Positions 1 to 5,764 of a DNA stretch of 5,847 nucleotides are shown one piece after another; position 1 is the stretch's first letter; each line of letters begins with the position of its first letter. Source of the DNA: RGIG3102 sp964507095 (GTDB lineage: Bacteria > Bacillota > Clostridia > Oscillospirales > Ruminococcaceae). The position numbers and the translations under genes are program-made. The notes beneath the pieces are model-generated. The model worked only from the letters and a program-made list of their open reading frames with translations. It was not told the origin of the DNA and did no database searches. The stretch covers positions 1-5,847 of the forward strand of contig CAZDOS010000073.1 in the NCBI GenBank assembly GCA_964507095.1, in the 5' to 3' direction.

Positions 1-1
1 T

Positions 2-3000
2 GAGCAGTTTTGGAAGGACAACGATATCTTTGACAAGGTCGTCCGGGAAAGAAAGGACGGGCCGAGATACACGTTCTACGACGGTCCGCCTACGGCAAAC
101 GGAAAGCCGCACATCGGACATGTTCTGACGAGAGTCATCAAGGACGTCGTTCTCCGTTACCGCACCATGAAGGGCGAAGATGTAGCCAAGAAGGCCGGCT
201 GGGATACGCACGGCCTGCCGGTGGAACTTGAAGTTGAGAAGCTTATCGGCATAAACGGAAAGGAACAGATCGAGGCCTACGGCGTCGAGCCTTTCATCAA
301 GCTCTGTAAGGAGAGCGTCTGGAAATACAAGGGCATGTGGGAAGACTTCTCGGATACCGTCGGTTTCTGGGCAGACATGAAGAACCCGTATGTCACATAT
401 GACAACACATATATCGAGAGCGAGTGGTGGGCACTCAAGCAGATCTGGGACAAGAAGCTGCTCTACAAAGGCTTCAAGGTCGTGCCTTACTGCCCTAGAT
501 GCGGAACTCCGCTCTCAAGCCATGAGGTGGCCCAGGGATACAAGACCATCAAGGAAAGAAGCGCCATAGCTCGTTTCAAGGTCGAAGGAAAGGATGAATA
601 CATCCTGGCCTGGACGACCACTCCTTGGACGCTGCCTTCAAACGTTGCTCTGGTGGTCAACGCAAACGTCGACTACTCAAGGGTCAAGGCAGCTGACGGC
701 TACACCTACATCATGGCGACCGAGCTTCTGGACAAGGTACTTTCTCCTCTCGCAAAGGAAGAGGGCGAAAAGGCCTATGAGATTCTTGACACCTTCAAGG
801 GTTCAGAGCTCGAATACACAAGATATGAGCCACTTTACGATTTTGCAGTCCCTTCCGTTGAAAAGCAGAAGAAGAATGCATTCATCGTAATGTGTGATGA
901 TTATGTAACTACAGAAGACGGAACGGGTGTCGTACACACGGCTCCTGCATTCGGCGAGGACGACGCCAGAGTTTGCAGGAAATATGACACAGCCTTCCTG
1001 CAGTTCGTGGACGCCAAGGGCAACATGACCAGCGAGACACCATTCGCCGGCCTGTTCGTCAAGGACGCAGACAAGGAGATCCTCGTGGATCTGGACAAGA
1101 GAAACCTTCTCTTCTCAGCTCCAAAGTTCGAGCACTCCTATCCGCACTGCTGGAGATGCGACACTCCTCTTCTGTATTACGCAAGAAGCTCATGGTACAT
1201 CAAGATGACTGATGTGAGGGATGACCTCATCGCCAACAACAACACCATCAACTGGATCCCTGAATCCATAGGCAAGGGACGTTTCGGCGACTGGCTGGAA
1301 AACGTTCAGGACTGGGCGCTTTCCAGAAACAGATACTGGGGCACCCCTCTCAATATCTGGGAATGCGAATGCGGATATCAGCATTCAGTAGGCTCCATCG
1401 AGGAGCTCAAGTCAATGAGCCCGAACTGCCCTGACGACATCGAGCTCCACAAGCCGTATATCGATGACGTCACCATCACCTGCCCTCACTGCGGAAAGCA
1501 GATGAAGAGGGTGCCTGAAGTCATCGACTGCTGGTTCGACTCCGGAGCAATGCCGTTTGCACAGCATCATTATCCGTTCGAGAACAAGGAAGTCTTCGAG
1601 GAGCAGTTCCCTGCTGACTTCATCACCGAAGCAGTAGACCAGACAAGAGGATGGTTCTATTCTCTGCTCGCCATCTCGACGCTCCTGTTCAACAAGGCTC
1701 CGTTCAAGAATGTCATCGTTATGGGACACGTTCAGGATGCCGACGGACAGAAAATGAGCAAGTCAAAGGGTAACGCAGTCGATCCGTTCGACGCCCTCAA
1801 CTCCTTCGGTGCAGACGCCATCCGCTGGTATTTCTACTCCAACAGCGCTCCTTGGCTGCCTAACAGATTCCATGATAAGGCCGTCATCGAATACCAGAGA
1901 AAGTTCCTCGGAACGCTCTGGAACGTATACGCATTCTACACGCTATATGCCGACATCGACGAGTTCGATCCAACAAAGTACAGCCTCGACGTTTCCAAAC
2001 TGGGCGTAATGGACAGATGGATCCTCTCAAGGATGAACAGCATGGTCGCGACAGTCAAGAAGGAGATGGACAACTACGCCATCCCTGAAAGCTGCAGAGC
2101 CCTTCAGGAATTCGTGGACGACCTTTCCAACTGGTATGTGCGCCGCTCAAGAGAGCGCTTCTGGCAGAAGGGCATGGGCGAAGACAAGGTCAACGCATAC
2201 ATGACTCTCTACACAGCTCTCCTGACGGTCGTAAAGGCCGCGGCTCCGATGATCCCGTTCATGACGGAGGAGATCTACCAGAACATAGTCAGAACAAACG
2301 ACAAGTCCGCTCCTGAAAGCGTGCACATGTGCCTCTTCCCTGAAGCAGATGAGAGCATGATAGACACCGACCTTGAAAGAGACATGGGCCTTGTCCTCCA
2401 GGCAAGCACTCTTGCAAGAGCAGCAAGAAACGCCGCCAACATCAAGAACAGGCAGCCTCTTGGCAAGATGTACGTCAAGGCTGACAGACAGCTGTCTGAC
2501 TACTATCTGTCCATCATCGCAGATGAGCTGAATGTCAAGGAAGTCGAGGAGATCTCCGATGCTTCCGGATACATAAGCTACTCCTTCAAACCGCAGCTCA
2601 AGATCCTCGGACCTAAGTTCGGAAAGAAACTGGGCGAGGTAAGGAACGCTCTCAGCGCTCTCGACGGCAATGCCGCAAAGAAGAGCCTGGACGAGAACGG
2701 ATATCTGACTTTGAGCCTCTCTGACGGTGACATCACTCTCACCGCCGAGGAAGTACTGATAGAGACAAAGCAGACGGAAGGCTTCGAGTGCGTAAGCGAA
2801 GGCAACGTGATCGTCGCTCTCGACACCCATCTCACGGATGAGCTCATCGAAGAAGGCTTTGTGAGAGAAATAATCTCAAAGCTTCAGACGATGAGAAAGG
2901 AAGCCGATTTCAACGTCATGGACAACATCGACGTCTACATGGCCGGAAACGAAAAGATTAAGGCTATCGCAGACAGGAATGCTGACTTCATCAAGGAGAA

Positions 3001-3100
3001 CGTCCTTGCAGTCAACATTTTGGAAGGAAGCGCAGACGGATATACCAAGGATTGGGATATCAACGGCGAGAATGTAACATTCACCGTGGTAAAACTCTGA
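2..3100 (+). CDS. ileS: Isoleucyl-tRNA synthetase, type 2 (5'-truncated by window edge)
   Basis: Cytoplasmic class I enzyme that charges tRNA-Ile with isoleucine. The frame is open from base 2 to the TGA at 3098-3100, giving 1032 visible residues; by comparison with the family only about 15-20 N-terminal residues lie outside the window. The ATG at 167 is internal. Numbered from base 2, the ATP-binding HIGH motif is at residues 37-40 (bases 110-121) and KMSKS at 584-588 (bases 1751-1765). The editing domain shows the threonine-rich AWTTTPWTLPSN motif (203 onward) and GTGVVHTAPAFGEDD (307-321), which in this family clears misactivated valine. Cysteine pairs suited to zinc are at C164/C167, C383/C386, and C455/C457 with C494/C497. 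The anticodon-binding domain begins near DRWIL (671). GWDTHGLPVE, SRNRYWGTP and the length of about 1050 residues point to the type 2 form rather than the shorter (about 930-residue) type 1. No frameshift or missing catalytic motif was seen. The promoter or any T-box leader would lie outside the window. Confidence 0.97.
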   Translation, partial: EQFWKDNDIFDKVVRERKDGPRYTFYDGPPTANGKPHIGHVLTRVIKDVVLRYRTMKGEDVAKKAGWDTHGLPVELEVEKLIGINGKEQIEAYGVEPFIKLCKESVWKYKGMWEDFSDTVGFWADMKNPYVTYDNTYIESEWWALKQIWDKKLLYKGFKVVPYCPRCGTPLSSHEVAQGYKTIKERSAIARFKVEGKDEYILAWTTTPWTLPSNVALVVNANVDYSRVKAADGYTYIMATELLDKVLSPLAKEEGEKAYEILDTFKGSELEYTRYEPLYDFAVPSVEKQKKNAFIVMCDDYVTTEDGTGVVHTAPAFGEDDARVCRKYDTAFLQFVDAKGNMTSETPFAGLFVKDADKEILVDLDKRNLLFSAPKFEHSYPHCWRCDTPLLYYARSSWYIKMTDVRDDLIANNNTINWIPESIGKGRFGDWLENVQDWALSRNRYWGTPLNIWECECGYQHSVGSIEELKSMSPNCPDDIELHKPYIDDVTITCPHCGKQMKRVPEVIDCWFDSGAMPFAQHHYPFENKEVFEEQFPADFITEAVDQTRGWFYSLLAISTLLFNKAPFKNVIVMGHVQDADGQKMSKSKGNAVDPFDALNSFGADAIRWYFYSNSAPWLPNRFHDKAVIEYQRKFLGTLWNVYAFYTLYADIDEFDPTKYSLDVSKLGVMDRWILSRMNSMVATVKKEMDNYAIPESCRALQEFVDDLSNWYVRRSRERFWQKGMGEDKVNAYMTLYTALLTVVKAAAPMIPFMTEEIYQNIVRTNDKSAPESVHMCLFPEADESMIDTDLERDMGLVLQASTLARAARNAANIKNRQPLGKMYVKADRQLSDYYLSIIADELNVKEVEEISDASGYISYSFKPQLKILGPKFGKKLGEVRNALSALDGNAAKKSLDENGYLTLSLSDGDITLTAEEVLIETKQTEGFECVSEGNVIVALDTHLTDELIEEGFVREIISKLQTMRKEADFNVMDNIDVYMAGNEKIKAIADRNADFIKENVLAVNILEGSADGYTKDWDINGENVTFTVVKL

Positions 3101-3112
3101 CGTCAATAAAAC

Positions 3113-3147
3113 ACAGGTCCCGAAGCATCAGCTCCGGGGCCTGTTTT
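3113..3147. terminator. Bidirectional intrinsic terminator between ileS and the lipoprotein gene
   Basis: A 10-bp stem (3113-3122 with 3135-3144, one G-U pair) continues past one mismatch into three more pairs closed by a 4-base loop. On the plus strand it runs into TTTT (3144-3147), 12 bases after the ileS stop. On the minus strand the same stem is followed by GTTTTATT, about 28 bases after the lipoprotein stop. The two genes converge here, so one hairpin can serve both. Confidence 0.85.
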
Positions 3148-3155
3148 CGTATGTG

Positions 3156-3186
3156 TTTCAGCAGAGTTTTTCTTATGCTGCTGAAA
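3156..3186. repeat. Perfect 9-bp inverted repeat around the lipoprotein stop codon
   Basis: TTTCAGCAG (3156-3164) and CTGCTGAAA (3178-3186) are perfect reverse complements separated by 13 bases. The TAA stop of the minus-strand lipoprotein gene (3173-3175) falls in the loop. Neither strand has a T-run directly after the stem, so it is not an intrinsic terminator by itself. It may stabilise the 3' end of the mRNA or be chance; part of the left arm is coding sequence. Confidence 0.4.
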
Positions 3187-3640
3187 GCTCGAATGTGACA
3201 TCTGTTTCTTCGTCCAGCTCAACACTGCTTACGCCCACCTGAGACATCTCTCCGTCGACATACAGGCCCCACCACTGCTGTGTGGCGTTGTAGTCTGCAT
3301 ACATTCCGTCGACTGTATCGACCATCAGGCCATACTCGCTGTCTGAGCCTTCTACGAGATCATTCTCGACGAGGGCTTCGTCCAGTGTCTCTGCGTCAGT
3401 ATGGATCTTGAAGTTTACTGTCTTTCCTTCTGCACTCACTGTGAAGTTAACGATCTTTGAGCCCTCTCCGAGCTCGACATCCTCTGTGTAGGTAGCATCG
3501 TCCCAGAGGCTCTCCTCCCGGACTTCTGCTGTGGATTCTTCAGGCTCTGAAGGTGCCGGAGCCGGTTCTTCCTTCCGTGAACATGCAGCAAAGGAGACGA
3601 CCATTACTGCAGACATGAGGATTGCAAATAACTTTTTCAT
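3173..3640 (-). CDS. DUF4430 (transcobalamin-like) lipoprotein under cobalamin riboswitch control
   Basis: Predicted surface-anchored lipoprotein of 155 residues. MKK plus a hydrophobic stretch (4-19) ends in FAAC, a slightly atypical lipobox with Cys20 as the lipidated residue. A Pro/Glu-rich acidic linker follows (about 21-60), then one domain (about 61-154) with the DUF4430 pattern: ETLDEAL (84-90), EYGLMVDTVDG (102-112), ADYN (115-118), paired tryptophans QQWW (121-124), YVDGE (127-131) and a VGV turn (135-137). DUF4430 is related to the C-terminal beta domain of vitamin B12 carriers such as transcobalamin. The start is ATG at 3640 with AAAGGA (3656-3651) 10 bases upstream. The gene has its own promoter, a cobalamin riboswitch and a terminator, with no partner in its unit. 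The inferred role is capture of cobalamin or a related corrinoid at the cell surface; binding itself cannot be read from the sequence. The acidic linker probably spans the cell wall. Family call strong, function inferred. Confidence 0.9.
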   Translation of the reverse strand: MKKLFAILMSAVMVVSFAACSRKEEPAPAPSEPEESTAEVREESLWDDATYTEDVELGEGSKIVNFTVSAEGKTVNFKIHTDAETLDEALVENDLVEGSDSEYGLMVDTVDGMYADYNATQQWWGLYVDGEMSQVGVSSVELDEETDVTFELSAA

Positions 3641-3672
3641 TTTCGTGTGTTCCTTTCTTTAAAAATCGCAAT

Positions 3673-3694
3673 AAAAAAACCTGCCAGAGCAGGC
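3673..3694 (-). terminator. Riboswitch-controlled intrinsic terminator in the lipoprotein leader
   Basis: On the minus strand CCTGC (3693-3689) pairs with GCAGG (3684-3680) around a TCTG loop, with a possible G-U closing pair, and is followed directly by seven T residues (3679-3673). It lies 32 bases before the lipoprotein ATG and about 70 bases after the B12 box. The short GC stem with a long T-run fits a conditional terminator that cuts transcription short when the aptamer is occupied. The ribosome binding site is downstream and outside the hairpin, so control is more likely transcriptional than translational. Confidence 0.82.
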
Positions 3695-3749
3695 GGAACA
3701 CATCGCCCGAAGGCGATATACTCCCACCCGCCTTCTATTGCCCAAGGCG
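3691..3749 (-). promoter_or_regulatory. Expression platform with competing antiterminator and anti-antiterminator hairpins
   Basis: Two mutually exclusive folds can be drawn on the minus strand. In one, CGCCTT (3749-3744) pairs with AAGGCG (3734-3729), leaving the terminator free to form. In the other, AGGCGGG (3733-3727) pairs with TCCGCCT (3697-3691), which consumes the terminator's 5' arm. This second fold encloses a perfect 6-bp hairpin, ATCGCC and GGCGAT around a C(UUCG)G tetraloop (3717-3702). The shared AGGCG segment makes the choice exclusive. The pairings are read from the sequence; which state goes with bound cobalamin is inferred from other terminating riboswitches. Confidence 0.65.
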
Positions 3750-3759
3750 ATGGACGGCT

Positions 3760-3875
3760 CATGAGTGCAGGCATTCCGACTTGATACCTTTCCGGTAGAT
3801 ACGATAATGGCTGTTGCGACGGATTCTCACCGCACTTCCCCTGCATCCGCTCATTGCGGAATATCCCAGTGTTGC
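3760..3875 (-). promoter_or_regulatory. Cobalamin (B12) riboswitch aptamer
   Basis: On the minus strand, GGGAAGTGCGGTGAGAATCC (3840-3821) matches the conserved GGGAA...GGTG.AAATCC core of cobalamin riboswitches, and AAGTCGGAATGCCTGCAC (3782-3765) matches the B12 box. TGCAGG (3845-3840) pairs with CCTGCA (3771-3766) of the B12 box, closing the core. ATGAG (3854-3850) can pair with CTCAT (3765-3761) to extend it. An inner helix forms around GGTGAGAATCC (GTGCGG with CCG-T-CGC, one bulged T). A short hairpin TACC-GGAAA-GGTA (3797-3785) is the likely L5 element. Only about 30 bases separate the CAGCC junction from the B12 box, so the large peripheral domain of the longest class is missing. An extra TCCGC/GCGGA hairpin (3860-3846) at the 5' side competes with the outer helix. 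It sits between a promoter and the DUF4430 lipoprotein gene. The outer boundaries are approximate. Confidence 0.9.
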
Positions 3876-3901
3876 CGTATTTTTCTATTGCATATGTGGG
3901 T

Positions 3902-3930
3902 ATGATATCACAAGTTTGCCGTGAATTCAA
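3902..3930 (-). promoter_or_regulatory. Promoter for the riboswitch-lipoprotein transcript
   Basis: On the minus strand TTGAAT (-35, 3930-3925) is followed after exactly 17 bases by TATCAT (-10, 3907-3902; 5 of 6 consensus). A TG dinucleotide one base upstream of the -10 gives an extended -10. Transcription would start near A3895 or A3897, just ahead of the aptamer, leaving a leader of about 255 bases before the lipoprotein ATG. This is typical of a sigma-A housekeeping promoter with regulation left to the riboswitch. Confidence 0.72.
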
Positions 3931-3958
3931 CAGAGGACATCACGGGGATGTCCTCTGT
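3930..3958 (-). terminator. Strong hairpin after the nitroreductase gene, probable terminator
   Basis: CAGAGGACATC (3931-3941) and GATGTCCTCTG (3947-3957) are perfect reverse complements with a 5-base loop, and a flanking A-T pair extends the stem to 12 bp. It begins 15 bases after the nitroreductase stop (reading the minus strand). The tail on the minus strand is only TTGAATT, a poor U-tract, so termination may be partial. The stem ends exactly where the -35 box of the riboswitch promoter begins, marking a transcript boundary. Confidence 0.6.
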
Positions 3959-3973
3959 ATTCCCCGATAAATA

Positions 3974-4480
3974 TCAGATGTCGTTTCTTGAGAGGCTTGG
4001 GACAAATTCCTTGCAGACGGCGACATCCTCCGTTCCGTAACCGACTGCAAGCCGTGAGAGCGGCACATTCTTTTCAGGGATGCCCAGCTCTGCCTTCAGC
4101 TCCCCGTTCTTTGAAAGGGCCGCGGTGACACCGTAGAGATAGATGTTTCCAAGACCCAGATCGGTTGCCATAAGAGCCATCATCTCGATGACGCAGGCGG
4201 CATTCATCTCTGCAAGGCCCGGCCGTGTCGGCTTCTGTGATACGATGATGAGCGCAGGAGCTCCGTAAATCATGTCACGTTCCGGACCTGCCCGGTACCC
4301 GAGCTTTTTGAGCATCTCATCATCAGTGACGACCGTGAGATGCGGCTTTCCCATCTTCGGCATTCCTAGAGGGGCAAGCGAAGCTGCCGTGATGACCTGC
4401 TCAAGTTTCTCCGGCTCTACCTTTTTCGGCAGATACGAGCGGCATGACTTTCTTGAGAGCAATACTGTTTTCAGTTCCAT
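3974..4480 (-). CDS. Nitroreductase-family FMN-dependent oxidoreductase (small)
   Basis: A 168-residue protein of the nitroreductase superfamily: cytoplasmic, usually homodimeric flavoproteins that use NAD(P)H to reduce nitro compounds, quinones or other substrates. The N-terminus carries the flavin-phosphate-binding pattern RKSCRSY (10-16, the usual RxSxRxF/Y). ASLAPLGMPK (33-42) matches the family's ARxAPSxxN segment. YGAPALIIV (72-80) and the helix NAACVIEMMALMATDLGLGNIYL (93-115) match the conserved core strand and dimer helix, and RLAVGYG (143-149) the final strand. It lies at the short end of the family range. ATG at 4480 is well supported by AAAGGAG (4495-4489) with 8-base spacing; the stop is TGA. 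It is separated from prfB by a terminator and from the lipoprotein unit by another hairpin, so it looks monocistronic. The physiological substrate cannot be deduced, and it lacks context for the lower-ligand enzyme BluB. Confidence 0.88.
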   Translation of the reverse strand: MELKTVLLSRKSCRSYLPKKVEPEKLEQVITAASLAPLGMPKMGKPHLTVVTDDEMLKKLGYRAGPERDMIYGAPALIIVSQKPTRPGLAEMNAACVIEMMALMATDLGLGNIYLYGVTAALSKNGELKAELGIPEKNVPLSRLAVGYGTEDVAVCKEFVPSLSRNDI

Positions 4481-4513
4481 TTTTCAGACTCCTTTCACGT
4501 GTCTTCTTTATAC

Positions 4514-4536
4514 TCATATATTATCACCATATATGA
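4514..4536. repeat. Perfect 8-bp palindrome upstream of the nitroreductase gene, candidate operator
   Basis: TCATATAT (4514-4521) and ATATATGA (4529-4536) are perfect reverse complements around a 7-base spacer, giving a 23-bp dyad. It lies 34-56 bases upstream of the nitroreductase start codon, in the AT-rich stretch where its promoter must be. Minus-strand -10-like words (TAATAT with an upstream TG, and TATAAA) are inside or next to it, but no convincing -35 box was found. The size suits a dimeric repressor such as a MarR, PadR or TetR type. The sequence is low in complexity, so chance is possible. Confidence 0.4.
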
Positions 4537-4565
4537 AAAATGACGGTGACAAAAGTCACCGTCAT
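4536..4565 (-). terminator. Intrinsic terminator of prfB
   Basis: ATGACGGTGAC (4540-4550) and GTCACCGTCAT (4555-4565) are perfect reverse complements, an 11-bp stem with a 4-base loop. On the minus strand the stem runs into a TTTTT tract (4540-4536). It begins 7 bases after the prfB TAA stop. The plus strand has no T-run after the stem, so it acts only for prfB. Confidence 0.92.
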
Positions 4566-4572
4566 CTATCTG

Positions 4573-5697
4573 TTATTTCCGGTCCTCAAGCTCACCCTTG
4601 CCCCGTGCGGCAAGATAGGCATTCAGGAAGCCCTGGATGTTTCCGTCCATTACCATGTCGACCCTTCCGTCCTCATAGCCCGTCCTGTGGTCCTTGACCA
4701 GGGTGTACGGCATGAATACATAGCTTCTGATCTGGCTTCCCCATGCGATCTCCTTCTGAACGCCCTTAATGTCCTCGATCTTGTCCAGATGCTCCCTCTC
4801 TTTGATCTGGGCAAGTTTTGCCTTCAGCATCTTCATTGCCATGTCCCTGTTCTGGAACTGGCTCCTCTCGTTCTGGCAGGCCACTACTATGCCCGTAGGG
4901 ATGTGGGTCAGTCTGACGGCTGATGAGGTCTTGTTGACGTGCTGACCGCCGGCTCCGGAAGACCTGAAGACGTCCATCTTGATGTCCTCATCCCTTATGA
5001 CGATCGACATGTCGTCATCTATCTCCGGCATGACTTCACAGGATGCGAACGAGGTGTGCCTCCTTCCAGACGCGTCAAAAGGAGATATTCTGACAAGTCT
5101 GTGCACGCCGTTTTCGCCCTTCAGAAAGCCGTACGCGTTTTCACCTTCGACCGAGAAGGAGACCGACTTTATTCCGGCTTCATCGCCTTCAAGATAGTCT
5201 ATGGTCTCGGTCTTGTATCCGGCCTTCATGCAGTATCTTGTATACATCCTGAACAGCATCTCGCACCAGTCCTGGCTCTCGGTGCCGCCTGCTCCCGCAT
5301 GCAAAGTTATGATCGCGTTGTTGGCATCATATTCGCCAGTGAGCATCGTCGTCAGCTTCAGCTGCTCTATCTTTTCGGACAGCTTTGCAGATGTATCGAT
5401 TATCTCCTGCTCCAGGCTCTCGTCCTCAAGTTCGGTATACAGCTCGATCATGGTATCCAGGTCGGAATATATCTGCTCGATGGAATCGATGCCGTTTCTC
5501 TTCTCCTTCAGGGTCTTGAGCTGAGAGAATATCCCGTTTGCCCTGTCCTGGTCGTTCCAGAAATCAGGCTGCTGGGTGTGCATCTCAAGTTCCTCTATCT
5601 TTCCGGAAAGCTGCTCATAGCCAAGGCTCTGCTTGAGATCTTCGATCCGCGGAGCACTGTCGGATAGTATCTTCTTGTAGTCATCTATTAAAATCAT
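4573..5697 (-). CDS. prfB: Peptide chain release factor 2 (RF2), without programmed frameshift
   Basis: Class I release factor that enters the ribosomal A site at UGA or UAA and triggers peptide release. From the ATG at 5697 it has 374 residues (E. coli RF2 has 365). The stop-codon-reading SPF tripeptide is at 205-207, which assigns it to RF2 and not RF1, and the GGQ catalytic motif at 250-252 lies within GAGGQHVNKTSSAVRLTH. Both fall at the same positions as in E. coli. The N-terminal coiled helical domain (about 1-110) is highly charged. A TTG at 5709 is in frame but coincides with the Shine-Dalgarno site, so the ATG four codons downstream is preferred. Most bacterial prfB genes carry an in-frame TGA at codon 26 after CTT. 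Here codon 25 is CTT and codon 26 is GGC, so the frame is uninterrupted and the autoregulatory recoding is absent. It has its own promoter and terminator; the gene itself ends in TAA. Confidence 0.97.
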   Translation of the reverse strand: MILIDDYKKILSDSAPRIEDLKQSLGYEQLSGKIEELEMHTQQPDFWNDQDRANGIFSQLKTLKEKRNGIDSIEQIYSDLDTMIELYTELEDESLEQEIIDTSAKLSEKIEQLKLTTMLTGEYDANNAIITLHAGAGGTESQDWCEMLFRMYTRYCMKAGYKTETIDYLEGDEAGIKSVSFSVEGENAYGFLKGENGVHRLVRISPFDASGRRHTSFASCEVMPEIDDDMSIVIRDEDIKMDVFRSSGAGGQHVNKTSSAVRLTHIPTGIVVACQNERSQFQNRDMAMKMLKAKLAQIKEREHLDKIEDIKGVQKEIAWGSQIRSYVFMPYTLVKDHRTGYEDGRVDMVMDGNIQGFLNAYLAARGKGELEDRK

Positions 5698-5702
5698 CGA
5701 AT

Positions 5703-5707
5703 ACCTC
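5703..5707 (-). promoter_or_regulatory. Ribosome binding site that sets the prfB start
   Basis: GAGGT (5707-5703 on the minus strand) lies 5 bases ahead of the ATG at 5697-5695. The alternative in-frame TTG at 5709-5707 overlaps this site and has only AT-rich sequence upstream, so the ATG is the better start. Confidence 0.75.
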
Positions 5708-5716
5708 AATTATTAC

Positions 5717-5739
5717 ACAATATTGAATTAATATATTGT
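5717..5739. repeat. AT-rich palindrome over the prfB -10 box and start site
   Basis: ACAATAT (5717-5723) and ATATTGT (5733-5739) are perfect reverse complements with a 9-base spacer. The dyad covers most of the -10 box (5740-5735) and the expected transcription start near 5728. It could be an operator or a small hairpin in the short 5' leader. Its low complexity makes chance a real alternative. Confidence 0.3.
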
Positions 5740-5764
5740 ATAGGTAGAAACAGAATTATGTCAA
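5735..5764 (-). promoter_or_regulatory. Promoter of prfB
   Basis: On the minus strand a consensus -35 TTGACA (5764-5759) is followed after 18 bases by TACAAT (5740-5735; 5 of 6 consensus). Transcription would begin near 5728, giving a leader of about 30 bases before the ATG at 5697. TAATTCTGT occurs directly after the -35 (5758-5750) and again 29 bases upstream (5787-5779). Further upstream, the minus strand has CGC followed by six Ts (5835-5830) near the window edge, possibly the tail of a terminator whose stem is cut off. Confidence 0.75.

Noticed and set aside
167..169. ATG at 167 as the ileS start
   Set aside because: The frame is open to base 2 and encodes the essential HIGH motif upstream of this ATG, so the gene continues beyond the left edge.
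2147..2830. 227-residue minus-strand open frame inside ileS
   Set aside because: Antisense shadow of a clearly conserved coding region, with no recognisable domain.
3637..3930. 97-residue minus-strand open frame upstream of the lipoprotein
   Set aside because: It coincides with the promoter, cobalamin riboswitch and terminator; the translation shows no domain, has no ribosome binding site, and would read through structured RNA.
3974..4480. Nitroreductase-family protein as the B12 lower-ligand enzyme BluB, given the nearby cobalamin riboswitch
   Set aside because: The riboswitch lies downstream of this gene and controls only the lipoprotein; the protein is shorter than typical BluB (about 210 residues or more) and matches general nitroreductases.
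4939..5667. 242-residue plus-strand open frame opposite prfB
   Set aside because: Antisense shadow of prfB; the prfB frame carries the conserved SPF and GGQ motifs.
5697..5709. TTG at 5709 as the prfB start (378 residues)
   Set aside because: It overlaps the Shine-Dalgarno GAGGT; the ATG at 5697 has ideal spacing and gives motif positions equal to E. coli RF2.
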